From GCA-958296115 sp965222445 (GTDB lineage: Bacteria > Chloroflexota > Dehalococcoidia > Lucifugimonadales > CAJWER01), in assembly GCA_965222445.1 (NCBI GenBank), contig CBDCTY010000002.1, positions 868,001-932,000 of the forward strand: a stretch of DNA of 64,000 nucleotides, in the 5' to 3' direction. The translations under genes were made by a program, and so were the position numbers. Every line of letters starts with the position of its first letter. Position 1 is the stretch's first letter. Below the pieces are notes generated by a model that had not been told where the DNA came from, did no database searches, and saw only the letters and a list, made by a program, of their open reading frames with translations. Shown here in pieces: positions 52,192 through 60,594 of the stretch.

Positions 52192-53832
52192 CTATACGGT
52201 CATGGTGATCTGGCTGCCTTCAGAGCGGCGGACGCGCTGTGCGGGCTGGTACATGGACGGGTGCGGGGGAATGTCGAACGCGCGGCCTTCCAGGAGCTCG
52301 GCGATGGTGCGGAGCTGCATCCTGGGGTAGTCGCGCTGCCATATCTCCGAGTGGTAGAAGCCGGCGCTGGCGGCCTCGGCACGCATGTCTCGCGTCGGCT
52401 CCTCCAGGGTGATGAACAGACCCAGGTCCGCCTTCTCGCGCTCGACGGTCCCCTTCAGGTCACGGATGTACGGCGAGGAGACCCTGCCGCTCTTGACCTG
52501 GACGATGGCCTTCTTCGTCGCCCGGCGGGGACCGTCGATGAAGTGTACGACGCCGTCGATGCCCCTGTCCGCGCCCCTGCGCCCGCCCTGCTCGCGTGGC
52601 AGCGCCTCCAGCAGGGACATGGCCCAATACTGGAACTGGTAGCGGTCCTGCTCGGCCAGCGCCCGTGCGCTGCCGACATCCGCGGGCTCCCCAACGACCT
52701 CGTAGTCCGCGCCGGGGTGGAGGTCGAAGGCTGTCCTCAGGCGGCTCTTCATAAGGGCGACGGCCAGGTGTGTGACGTCGATGCCGATCCAGCGGCGCTT
52801 CAGCTTCTCTGCGGCCGCGACAGCGGTGCCGCATCCGCAGAAGGGGTCGAGCACCACGTCTCCCTCGTTGGAGGACGCCTCGATGATCCGCTCCAATAGA
52901 GCTTGCGGCTTCTGGGTGGGGTAGCCGAGACGTTCAGCTGCAGACGCCTGGAGATTCCCAATATCATCCCAAAGAGATTGGATCGGCACACCGCGCCCCT
53001 CGTCCAAGTAGTACTTTCGATTCGGGACAGCCCCTGGCTTCGTTTGCACGACGAGGTCTTGGTCGATCAGTTCCTGCATTCTCGCCTTTGAATATCGCCA
53101 GTGTTTGGTAACGCCCAATACTTCGTACTGAGGATTGCCTTTTGCTGCTCCACCTGGTCCGATCATGCTCACAAGCCGGTATCTTCGGCCTGTTCCTGGC
53201 TCAACATGCCGATAAGACTTATCAATGTAATTCTGCGAGTAGGGTCCGAAGGGTTGTCGAAACACGTAATCGTTGGTCTTGGTATAGAAGAGCAATGTAT
53301 CTGTAGCTTGCCCCCACAGCTTACTGCCCTGGCCGAAATTGCCCTTCACGGTTGGAGTCCGCTTCCAAGTTACCTCGTTTCTGTAATTGGGCAAGCCGAA
53401 CACCGCATCCATGACCAGTTTGAGGTAGTGACTGGCGGTAGGGTCACAGTGCAGGTAGATGGAGCCTGTGGGCTTGAGCACGCGGCGCAGCTCCACAAGT
53501 CGCGGGGTCATCATGACGAGGTACGCCATCATGGGGTTGCTGCCGATGAACTGGCGGAATGCGGAGATCATCTCCTTGACGTTGGCGGGCGTGCCGGGGT
53601 TGGTGATGATCTCCTGCTCGTAGGTGCGCTCGGCCTCCTGGGTCCACTCCCAGGTGTCGGTGAAGGCCCTGATCTGCGCGGGCGAGGCCTCGCCCGACTG
53701 CTCCTTGAACAGCACGTTGTAGTTGGCGTTGGAGTTGAAGGGCGGGTCGAGGTAGACGAGGTCGACGGACTCGTCGGGGAGGTGCTGCCTGAGGATGTCG
53801 AGGTTGTCGCCGTAGTACAGGGTGTTAGTCAT
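52192..53832 (-). CDS. DNA methyltransferase fused to an Mrr-like nuclease domain
   Basis: A 546-residue beta-class amino-methyltransferase. The catalytic motif IV VYLDPPFNS (about 26-34) precedes the SAM-binding motif I VVLDPFCGCGTA (about 320). The target-recognition part lies between, at about 140-310. The C-terminal about 140 residues resemble an Mrr-type restriction endonuclease: GIDGVVHFID followed by AIVQVKSGR (D..QxK). DNA for the recognition part (roughly 52900-53410) is visibly richer in A+T than the flanks. It could be a self-contained restriction-modification protein or a type IIG-like enzyme. The target sequence is unknown. Confidence 0.8.
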   Translation of the reverse strand: MTNTLYYGDNLDILRQHLPDESVDLVYLDPPFNSNANYNVLFKEQSGEASPAQIRAFTDTWEWTQEAERTYEQEIITNPGTPANVKEMISAFRQFIGSNPMMAYLVMMTPRLVELRRVLKPTGSIYLHCDPTASHYLKLVMDAVFGLPNYRNEVTWKRTPTVKGNFGQGSKLWGQATDTLLFYTKTNDYVFRQPFGPYSQNYIDKSYRHVEPGTGRRYRLVSMIGPGGAAKGNPQYEVLGVTKHWRYSKARMQELIDQDLVVQTKPGAVPNRKYYLDEGRGVPIQSLWDDIGNLQASAAERLGYPTQKPQALLERIIEASSNEGDVVLDPFCGCGTAVAAAEKLKRRWIGIDVTHLAVALMKSRLRTAFDLHPGADYEVVGEPADVGSARALAEQDRYQFQYWAMSLLEALPREQGGRRGADRGIDGVVHFIDGPRRATKKAIVQVKSGRVSSPYIRDLKGTVEREKADLGLFITLEEPTRDMRAEAASAGFYHSEIWQRDYPRMQLRTIAELLEGRAFDIPPHPSMYQPAQRVRRSEGSQITMTV

Positions 53833-53938
53833 GAGGGGACTCAGGTCAGGACTATAACACTGCTCGCTTGCAGGCGCCGCATCGGCTCAAGGCCTGCCCC
53901 GTACCGGTTGTGGGACCCATCGCGGATGGTGATGGCAG

Positions 53939-55024
53939 TCACGCCGTCCCCACCTGGCCCCTCTGCCTGAGGGCGTGGTCGGCGAGCACGAGCGCCATCA
54001 TCGCCTCGACCATGGGAACGGCGCGCGGGAGCACGCAAGGGTCGTGGCGGCCCCGCCCCGCAAGGGTCGTGGGATTGCCGTCCACGTCGACGGTCTCCTG
54101 GGGCTGCATGATGGTGGCGACGGGCTTGAAGGCGGCCCGTATGACGATGTTCTCGCCTATGGATATGCCGCCCTGGACGCCTCCCGAGTAGTTCGTACGC
54201 GTCCTGATGCGGCCGCCCTCGTTGTAGAAGGGGTCGTTGTGCTGCGAGCCGGTCATCGTGATGCCCCCGAAGCCTGAGCCGATCTCGAACCCCTTGCACG
54301 CCGGGAGCGACATGACGCCCTTGGCCAGGTCCGCCTCCAGCTTGTCGAACACGGGCTCGCCCCAGCCCGGCGGCACTCCGCGGGCCACGGCCTCGACCGT
54401 GCCTCCGAGGGTATCGCCGCTCTTCCGGGCCTGCTCGATCCGCTCTATCATCCTCTGGGCTATGTCGGCGTCGGGGCAGCGGACTATGTTGGCCTCCACG
54501 TCGGCCCTTGTGACCGCGTCCGGGTCAATGTCGGCCCTGAGCTCCCAGACCTGCTTCACGTAGCCGACGATCTCGACTCCGTAGTCCCGGGCGAGCAGCT
54601 TGCTCGCTATCGCGGCGGCGGCGACCCGGCCGATGGTCTCCCTTGCGCTGGCCCTTCCGCCGCCCTTCCAGTTCCGAATGCCGTACTTGGCCTGGTAGGA
54701 GTAGTCGGCATGGGACGGGCGGAACTTGGTCCGCATGTGCTCGTAGTCTTTGCCGCGGGCGTCCTCGTTCCACACCCCGATCAGTATCGGCGTTCCGAGG
54801 GTGCGGCCCTCGAACACGCCGGAGAGAATCTCCGCCCTGTCGGACTCCCTGCGCTGGCTCACGATGCGGCTCTGGCCTGGGCGCCGCCTGTCCAGCTCGG
54901 GCTGGATGTCGTCGACGGACAGCTCGAGGCCGGGAGGACAGCCGTCGACCACCACGCCGACTGCGTCGCCGTGCGACTCTCCCCACGTCGTCACGCGGAA
55001 CATATGGCCAAAGGTGTTGCCCAC
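53939..55024 (-). CDS. aroC: Chorismate synthase
   Basis: A 361-residue enzyme converting EPSP to chorismate with reduced FMN. Signatures: FGHMFRVTTWGESHGDAVGV, RPGQSRIVSQRRESDRAEIL, RPSHADYSYQAKYGIRNWKG, GRASARETIGRVAAAAIASK and the C-terminal RHDPCVLPRAVPMVEAM. The start is GTG. It ends 106 bp upstream of the methyltransferase start. A family 3 repeat lies directly upstream of the gene. Confidence 0.96.
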   Translation of the reverse strand: MGNTFGHMFRVTTWGESHGDAVGVVVDGCPPGLELSVDDIQPELDRRRPGQSRIVSQRRESDRAEILSGVFEGRTLGTPILIGVWNEDARGKDYEHMRTKFRPSHADYSYQAKYGIRNWKGGGRASARETIGRVAAAAIASKLLARDYGVEIVGYVKQVWELRADIDPDAVTRADVEANIVRCPDADIAQRMIERIEQARKSGDTLGGTVEAVARGVPPGWGEPVFDKLEADLAKGVMSLPACKGFEIGSGFGGITMTGSQHNDPFYNEGGRIRTRTNYSGGVQGGISIGENIVIRAAFKPVATIMQPQETVDVDGNPTTLAGRGRHDPCVLPRAVPMVEAMMALVLADHALRQRGQVGTA

Positions 55025-55060
55025 TTCCTCACCTCGCCCGCCGGTCGCTCCGAAACTATC

Positions 55061-55189
55061 TTATACCAATTTATTTTGAGCGCGCCGTAAAGCCGTCATT
55101 CCCGCGAAGAGCCTGCCCGTACTCGATACGGGGCGGGAACCCACTCCCTGGCCGCACATATACGGCGGCATCACGGTGACTTGGTATTA
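55061..55189. mobile_element. Family 3 repeat (TTATACCA ends), copy 2
   Basis: A 129-bp element with ends TTATACCAA and TTGGTATTA. It shares its interior with the 36280 copy but contains an added CCCGTACTCGATACGGGG hairpin. It lies upstream of the aroC start. Confidence 0.72.
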
Positions 55190-55194
55190 GTTCA

Positions 55195-55265
55195 GTAGGG
55201 GCAAACCCTTGTGGCTGCCCGATTGCACATCCTTGTCCTGGGCGCCCACAAGGGAACGCCCCTAC
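55195..55265. repeat. Inverted-repeat hairpin
   Basis: Two arms of about 26 bp (GTAGGGGCAAACCCTTGTGG and its imperfect complement) face each other across about 20 bases. Such short GTAGGGGC..GCCCCTAC elements are common in some Chloroflexota and cyanobacteria. Confidence 0.65.
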
Positions 55266-55330
55266 CTACCAAACGTAACAGGCTCGGTCGCTCTGTCTGG
55301 AGTGTGGAGGGACCCGCCCTCGTGTTACAA

Positions 55331-55440
55331 TATGATAGTTCACAATAGTACCATTGCCGCCAAGATCGGGCCCGGGTCGAACACCTGCGAACACCTTTCG
55401 CTTCGGCGAATGAGCGTGGATGCAGCCCGGGCCCCTTCTT
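55331..55440 (+). promoter_or_regulatory. Structured leader upstream of an MFS transporter gene
   Basis: TATGAT (55331-55336) is a plausible -10 box, without a clear -35. The transcript would contain a 9-bp perfect outer stem GGGCCCGGG / CCCGGGCCC (55368-55376 with 55426-55434) enclosing a small GCTTCGGC-capped hairpin (55397-55410), then a U-rich stretch TTCTTTTGCTT. It resembles an attenuator or ligand-sensing leader. No known class was recognised. Confidence 0.35.
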
Positions 55441-55525
55441 TTGCTTGGGGCGCCGCAATCCGTTCGAAACGGGGCAGTCGAACGGGTTGTTAAGGGCGCG
55501 AGACGCATCGTAGGCTTGTCCCATC

Positions 55526-56815
55526 ATGACTGCGGAATCCAGCGCGCTCGAAGGCATGAGTAACGCGGCCCCAAGCAAGCCCCTTCGCTCCGTTCGGAGA
55601 AGGCCTTCCGGCTGGCGGTACACGCTGCGCGCAACCCAGAGCCGGGACTTCACGCTGCTCTGGCTCAGCACGATGTCGATGGTGGCGGGCTACCAGATGC
55701 AGGGTATCGCCCAGGGCTACCTGGTGTACGAGATGACGCGCTCGGCCAAGATCCTCGGCCTCGTGAGCGGCATGGCCGCGGTGCCCGTGCTGTGCCTCGC
55801 GCTCATAGGAGGAGCATTCGCCGACAGGGTGCGCCCGAAGCGCCTGATCCAGCTAGGCCAGGCGTGCTCGACGGGCCTGGCCCTCTTCGTGGCATTCTCT
55901 ATCGTCACGGAATCGGTCACGTGGGTGCATCTGGCCGCCGCCGCCCTGGCCCAGGGCGTTGCCTGGTCGTTCATGGGTCCGGCAAGGCAGGCCATGTTGC
56001 CTCACGTGCTCCCGCGCAACCGCATAGCGAACGGCATCGCCCTGATTTCCGCGGGTATGAGCGCGCCCGCCCTGGTGGCGCCCGCTGCCGCCGGCCTGCT
56101 GTACGCAGCCGTAGGCCCCAACGGCGTCTACTTCGTGGTCGCGGGCCTGGGGGTCCTGGCTGTGGCCCTGTCGACGTCGATCCGCGCCGACACGAAGCCG
56201 GAGGGCGGTCCAAGGAGCTCGGTCGCGGCGGACATTGCGCAGGGGCTGTCGTACATCTGGAACAAGGAGGTGGTCCGACTCCTGCTGCTGACCGGGTTCG
56301 TGTTTGTCTTCTTCTCGGGCCCCCTCCAGAGCCTGCTGCCAGTCCTCATCGTCGAGGTGTATCACCTCGAGTCCGAGGCGTTGGGCCTGCTGGTAAGCAT
56401 GTCCGGCGTCGGCGCGCTCGTCGGGACGGTGGTAATAGCCGGGCTCCGGGAGGGCGGCCGCGGGAAGCTGTTCGTCGGCGCGGGGATGTTGTCAGGCGCC
56501 GTCATGGTGGCTATCGGCCTCATTCCCATATACGGGCTGGCCGTCGGGGTGATCGCTGCCGCGGGACTCGGCACCGCGGGGGTATGGTCGCTCAATCAGA
56601 TACTGATAATGGGGCAGATCGAAGACCGGTACCGCGGCCGGGTCATGAGCATATTCATGATGAACTTCGGCCTGATGCCTTTTGCGGTCCTCCCGGCGGG
56701 GATCATCGCCGACCTTGTGGGACCGCAGCCGGTGCTCGCAGGACTCGGAGTGCTCATCATCATCTTCGCCGCGATTGTGCTTGTGAAGGGACGACGGCTC
56801 AGGACTCTGCGATAG
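55526..56815 (+). CDS. MFS transporter, multidrug/siderophore-export-like (copy 1)
   Basis: A 429-residue major facilitator with about 12 hydrophobic segments and a 35-residue basic N-terminal tail. Motif A is GGAFADRVRPKRLI between the second and third helices. It is most like the enterobactin-exporter/DUF894 branch. It is a close paralog of the transporter at 57304: both carry GIVGMAQGYLVYEMT-type helix 1-2 segments and DRYRGRVMSIFMMNFGLMP near the end. The start has no strong ribosome binding site. Substrate unknown. Confidence 0.85.
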   Translation: MTAESSALEGMSNAAPSKPLRSVRRRPSGWRYTLRATQSRDFTLLWLSTMSMVAGYQMQGIAQGYLVYEMTRSAKILGLVSGMAAVPVLCLALIGGAFADRVRPKRLIQLGQACSTGLALFVAFSIVTESVTWVHLAAAALAQGVAWSFMGPARQAMLPHVLPRNRIANGIALISAGMSAPALVAPAAAGLLYAAVGPNGVYFVVAGLGVLAVALSTSIRADTKPEGGPRSSVAADIAQGLSYIWNKEVVRLLLLTGFVFVFFSGPLQSLLPVLIVEVYHLESEALGLLVSMSGVGALVGTVVIAGLREGGRGKLFVGAGMLSGAVMVAIGLIPIYGLAVGVIAAAGLGTAGVWSLNQILIMGQIEDRYRGRVMSIFMMNFGLMPFAVLPAGIIADLVGPQPVLAGLGVLIIIFAAIVLVKGRRLRTLR

Positions 56816-56831
56816 CGCCCTGTAAAAGGGA

Positions 56832-57188
56832 CTAAATTGGCAGCTTGGGCGCTGGGATCAGTTTGTGATCGGTGGTGTCGGGAATCAGCCCAAGCACTTG
56901 GAGCGTGGTAGCGCCGATCAAGTATTGGTCCCCTTCACCGAATACCACGCGGTTCGTAGCTTCCCTGCCCTCGATCGATAGGCGCGCTTCTCCAACCGGA
57001 AACTGCGTCTTTCTGCCGTCGGCAAGTGTGAATTCCATGCATTGTTCGGGCTGCACACCTATCCGCTCCCGCAGCACGGAGTCCGGTAGTACCGTGAATG
57101 TTGCGCCTGTGTCTACCAGGGCATCAACCCACTGAGTAGCTCCGCCGTTCCCGTCGCTCACGCCGATATGCGCAGCGATTGTGCCCAT
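56832..57188 (-). CDS. Retropepsin-like aspartyl protease domain protein
   Basis: A 118-residue single-domain protein. WVDALVDTGATFTVLPDSVL holds the DTGA aspartic-protease active site, and YLIGATTLQVLGLIPD near the end resembles the second conserved block (LIGxxxLxxLGL). Retropepsin-like bacterial proteins of this size act as dimers or as fold-only regulators. It lies antisense between two paralogous transporter genes. Function unknown. Confidence 0.75.
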   Translation of the reverse strand: MGTIAAHIGVSDGNGGATQWVDALVDTGATFTVLPDSVLRERIGVQPEQCMEFTLADGRKTQFPVGEARLSIEGREATNRVVFGEGDQYLIGATTLQVLGLIPDTTDHKLIPAPKLPI

Positions 57189-57303
57189 GTCCCGAATCTC
57201 CGCATTGCTGATACCGATAGGCTAACGTGCAAGGCGGACAGCGTCAATTCAGTATGGGCGGCCGCCATCGGTTTGCCAGCGGCGTGGTTAGTGGTAGACT
57301 GCG

Positions 57304-58623
57304 GTGGTGAACCCCAACGGACACTCCTCATCAGACACGCCCGATTCCGCTGGGGAGCGTTCTTCGGGGCCCCGCTCTACCGACTCCGATGCAGGCCAGC
57401 AGCCGCAGCGCCGATTCTCCTCACGGGGCACGTTCGCCTCCTTTTCCAGCCGCAACTACCTGCTCCTCTGGCTGGGCATGATATGCCTGATGGGCGGCGT
57501 GCAGATGCAGATGATCGCCCGGGGCTACTTGGTCTACGAGCTCACCGGGCGGCCCCTGCTGCTTGGGATCGTCAACGGAGGCTCCGCAATCCCCATCCTG
57601 CTGCTGTCGCTGTGGGGAGGCGCCATTGCGGACCGGATGGACCGGAAGAAGATTATCCAAGGCGGCCAGGCCCTCAACGTAGTCATAGCCCTTGTCGTTA
57701 CTTTCCTGATTGCGAGCGGCCTCGTCAGTTGGGTGCACCTGCTGGTCGCTTCGATGATCCAGGGGGGGATGTGGTCGTTCATGATGCCCGCGCGCCAGGC
57801 GATCATCCCCGAGATCGTCGGCCAGAGGAACCTGACGAACGGCCTGGCGCTGAACGCGGCCGGCATGAGCGCGATGACCCTGGTGTCGCCGGCCATAGCC
57901 GGACTCCTGTACGAGCGCTTCGAGGCCCAGGGGGTCTACTACGTCATCACGACTCTGGGGTTCCTGGCGGTAGCGTCGACAAGCATGGTCCGTTACGACG
58001 GCAGCAGCACAGTCCGGTCGAACGTACCCATGCTGGCGGACATCAAAGAGGGTCTCCGCCTCATCGCCGGGCACGAGCTCGTGCTGATCCTGCTGATCAT
58101 GGGGCTGACGACGACCCTGCTGGCGATGCCGTTCAGGTTCCTTATCCCCGTCTTCGTGGTCGAGTTATATGGCAGGGGGCCGGAAGAGCTGGGCCTCCTG
58201 GTGAGCATCATGGGGCTGGGGTCGCTGACGGGGGCCATGTTCATCGCCTCCCTCGGCAAGTGGAAGCGGGGGCTCCTGCTCATGGCGGGAAGCTTCATGT
58301 CGGGGACCGGCCTCCTACTGGTCTCGGTCTTCCCGTACTATGTGGCAGGCGCGGTCATCATGGTGCTCCTGGGACTTGGGGACGCCACGCGCCGCACGCT
58401 GAACCAGACGCTGATCCTCGAAGTGGTAGAGGACAGGTACCGGGGCCGGGTGATGAGCGTGTTCATGATGAACTTCGGGCTGATGCCGCTCGGCGTCCTG
58501 CCGGCGAGCCTCGCCATAGAGGCGTTCGGGGGACGGACGGCGGTGGGTTTCCTGGGCGTCTCCATGCTGGTCGTTGCTACCATAATCCTGCTGACGCAGA
58601 AGCGCCTCCGCGAGTTCGAGTAA
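57304..58623 (+). CDS. MFS transporter (copy 2)
   Basis: A 439-residue 12-span major facilitator with motif A GGAIADRMDRKKIIQGG. It is paralogous to the 55526 gene across most of its length (matching MSVFMMNFGLMPLGVLPASLA). It has a 40-residue serine-rich N-terminal tail. It starts at GTG (57304 or 57307). Presumably it arose by local duplication. No substrate information. Confidence 0.85.
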   Translation: MVNPNGHSSSDTPDSAGERSSGPRSTDSDAGQQPQRRFSSRGTFASFSSRNYLLLWLGMICLMGGVQMQMIARGYLVYELTGRPLLLGIVNGGSAIPILLLSLWGGAIADRMDRKKIIQGGQALNVVIALVVTFLIASGLVSWVHLLVASMIQGGMWSFMMPARQAIIPEIVGQRNLTNGLALNAAGMSAMTLVSPAIAGLLYERFEAQGVYYVITTLGFLAVASTSMVRYDGSSTVRSNVPMLADIKEGLRLIAGHELVLILLIMGLTTTLLAMPFRFLIPVFVVELYGRGPEELGLLVSIMGLGSLTGAMFIASLGKWKRGLLLMAGSFMSGTGLLLVSVFPYYVAGAVIMVLLGLGDATRRTLNQTLILEVVEDRYRGRVMSVFMMNFGLMPLGVLPASLAIEAFGGRTAVGFLGVSMLVVATIILLTQKRLREFE

Positions 58624-58672
58624 TGCCCGGCGGACCCCGCGCCAGTCAAGCCGCTTGCGCCGTGGGATCTGA

Positions 58673-58809
58673 CAGGGCCTTTCCAAAGTCCGTTCGTGGT
58701 GAGCCTGTCGAACCACAATTGGGGCCTTCGACCCTTCGACAAGCTCAGGAGAGCCAAGCTCAGGCCGAACGGCAAGATACGACCCTATCTCAACAATGGA
58801 AAGGCCCTG
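58673..58809. mobile_element. Family 1 miniature element, copy 5
   Basis: A 137-bp element from CAGGGCCTTTCCA to TGGAAAGGCCCTG with the perfect 9-bp duplication GGGATCTGA (58664-58672 and 58810-58818). It is nearly identical to the 41167-41303 and 21298-21434 copies. It sits 91 bp before the VWA gene. Confidence 0.92.
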
Positions 58810-58900
58810 GGGATCTGACCGCCTTGTAGCCCTTTCCTTACGAGAAGCATACAATGGCGTCGACCAATCACTTCCGACTCCAGCCAAGGAGGTAAACCAC

Positions 58901-59761
58901 ATGCCATACGCGGCGGATATCAGCAGAAACAACCCCGGCTGCTTCCTCTTCCTGATCGACCAGTCGGGTTCGATGGGCGGGGCGCTGGGCGGTCAGCCGG
59001 AGCTGCGAAAGATGGACGGCGCGGCCGATGCCGTGAACCGCATCCTCGACGCCATCTCACAGCGCTGCTCGCAGGGCATGGACGTTCGCGACTACTTCCA
59101 CGCCGGGATTATCACGTACACGACGACCATCCCGGGAATGAACCCGGACGTGCAGTCCGCCCTCCCGGGGACCTCTCCTAAGAAACCCTTCCTCACCATC
59201 AGCCAGGTTGTCGACGCCGCCACCGTGGAGGACAGGCAGGTGAAGGAGCCGGACGGCGCGGGCGGCCTGGTGGAAGTAACCCGAAAGTTCCCGGTGTGGC
59301 TGCGCCCAGAAGCCAAGCGGGGTACGCCAATGTGCGCGGCGTTGTCCACGGTTTCCCAGGCGCTCCACGACTGGATAGCCGATCATCCGAACTCCTATCC
59401 CCCTATGGTGATCAGCGTCACCGACGGCGCCGCCGGGGACGGGAACCCGGTGCCCCTGGCCGAAGAGATCATGGCCATGGGAACCAACGACGGCAATGTG
59501 CTGATCTACAACGCGCATCTTTCGGAAATGTCCGCGATGCCGGTCCAGTACCCGTCCGACGAGAGCGAAGTGCCTCCCGACGAGTACGCGGCGCAAATGT
59601 TCCGCATGTCTTCGGAGTTTCCCGACCCGGTGGTGGACCTGGCCGTCGGCATGGGCCTGCCGGTCACCAAGGGTTCTCGCGGTTACGTCTACAATGCCGA
59701 CATGGTGGCCCTGGTGCAGTTCCTGGACATCGGTACGCGCGCCGCTTCGGGCCTGCACTGA
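58901..59761 (+). CDS. VWA-domain protein, TerY-like (first gene of a VWA-PP2C-kinase unit)
   Basis: A 286-residue von Willebrand factor A protein. The metal-ion site DxSxS is visible as LFLIDQSGSMGG (Asp20), with the Thr in KRGTPMCAAL and the Asp in MVISVTDGAAGD. The start is the ATG at 58901 after AAGGAGG. It has no signal peptide or membrane segment. In TerY-P-type systems the VWA protein acts with a PP2C phosphatase and a kinase in stress or damage signalling, and the same three occur here in one operon. Confidence 0.87.
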   Translation: MPYAADISRNNPGCFLFLIDQSGSMGGALGGQPELRKMDGAADAVNRILDAISQRCSQGMDVRDYFHAGIITYTTTIPGMNPDVQSALPGTSPKKPFLTISQVVDAATVEDRQVKEPDGAGGLVEVTRKFPVWLRPEAKRGTPMCAALSTVSQALHDWIADHPNSYPPMVISVTDGAAGDGNPVPLAEEIMAMGTNDGNVLIYNAHLSEMSAMPVQYPSDESEVPPDEYAAQMFRMSSEFPDPVVDLAVGMGLPVTKGSRGYVYNADMVALVQFLDIGTRAASGLH

Positions 59762-59778
59762 TTGGTTGGAGGGTGAAG

Positions 59779-60594
59779 GTGGACCTTGGACCCCCCACAG
59801 AGTTCTGGCTGCCCAAGGCTGGCAACGACCCGGAGGAGTATGAGGACGCTTTCCGCGTCGCATACCCCCAGCGAGTCGGAGAGTCCGGCAGTGGTGTTGC
59901 GCGGATAGCCGTCTCCGACGGCGCCAGCGAGTCCGCCTTTGCCCGGGAGTGGGCGAATGCCCTGACCGATGCCTTCGTGACCCGGCCCCCGGAGCTATGC
60001 GGCCTGACCGAGGACTCGCTGAACGCGTGGCTGCTGCCGGCACAGGAGGCATGGCACTCGGGAGTACCCTGGGACCGCCTGCCCTGGCACGGAGAGGCCA
60101 AGGCGCGGGCAGGGGCTTTCGCTACCCTGTTGGGGCTAACCATCGAGGCTGCGCCGGACAGCTCCGGGCGGCTCTCCTGGAAGGCGTTGGCGGTGGGGGA
60201 TAGCTGCCTTTTTGTCGTTCGCGACGACCGGCTGTGGTTGTCCTTCCCCCTGGAAGACGCCGCCCAGTTCGACAACACCCCCGCCCTGGTCTGCAGCAAC
60301 CCTGATAACGCCGGGGATATGTGGAAAGGGGTACGCCAGGACAGCGGCGAGTGCGCGGCGGGCGACCTTATCATTCTCGCTACCGACGCCCTGGCCTGCT
60401 GGCTCCTCGCCCAGGACGCCGCCGGGGAGAAGCCGTGGGAAACCCTGCTGGCGTTGGACTCGGCGGAATGGGACGCTTGGATCGAAGAGCAACGCCGCGA
60501 GGGGCTGATGCGGAACGACGATACCACGTTGGTAATCATTGAGGTCGTCCAGGACAGCGAAGTGAAACGAGAGCCATGCCCTGGCCAGGGATAA
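59779..60594 (+). CDS. PP2C-family phosphatase (second gene of the unit)
   Basis: A 271-residue PPM/PP2C-like protein. Metal-site motifs are RIAVSDGASES (Asp47, Gly48), ALAVGDSCLFVVR, DLIILATDALACWLL (TDAL replacing SDGL) and RNDDTTLVII. The core is therefore intact, with a glycine-to-alanine change at the second-last motif. The GTG at 59779 follows GGAGGG, and an alternative GTG is at 59773. It overlaps the kinase gene by 19 bp, implying coupled translation. It is expected to remove phosphates placed by the neighbouring kinase. Confidence 0.85.
   Translation: MDLGPPTEFWLPKAGNDPEEYEDAFRVAYPQRVGESGSGVARIAVSDGASESAFAREWANALTDAFVTRPPELCGLTEDSLNAWLLPAQEAWHSGVPWDRLPWHGEAKARAGAFATLLGLTIEAAPDSSGRLSWKALAVGDSCLFVVRDDRLWLSFPLEDAAQFDNTPALVCSNPDNAGDMWKGVRQDSGECAAGDLIILATDALACWLLAQDAAGEKPWETLLALDSAEWDAWIEEQRREGLMRNDDTTLVIIEVVQDSEVKREPCPGQG

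Noticed and set aside
57168..58829. 553-codon frame overlapping the second MFS transporter
   Set aside because: Alternative frame of a clear membrane protein; translation is proline/arginine-rich and ends in a repeat element.
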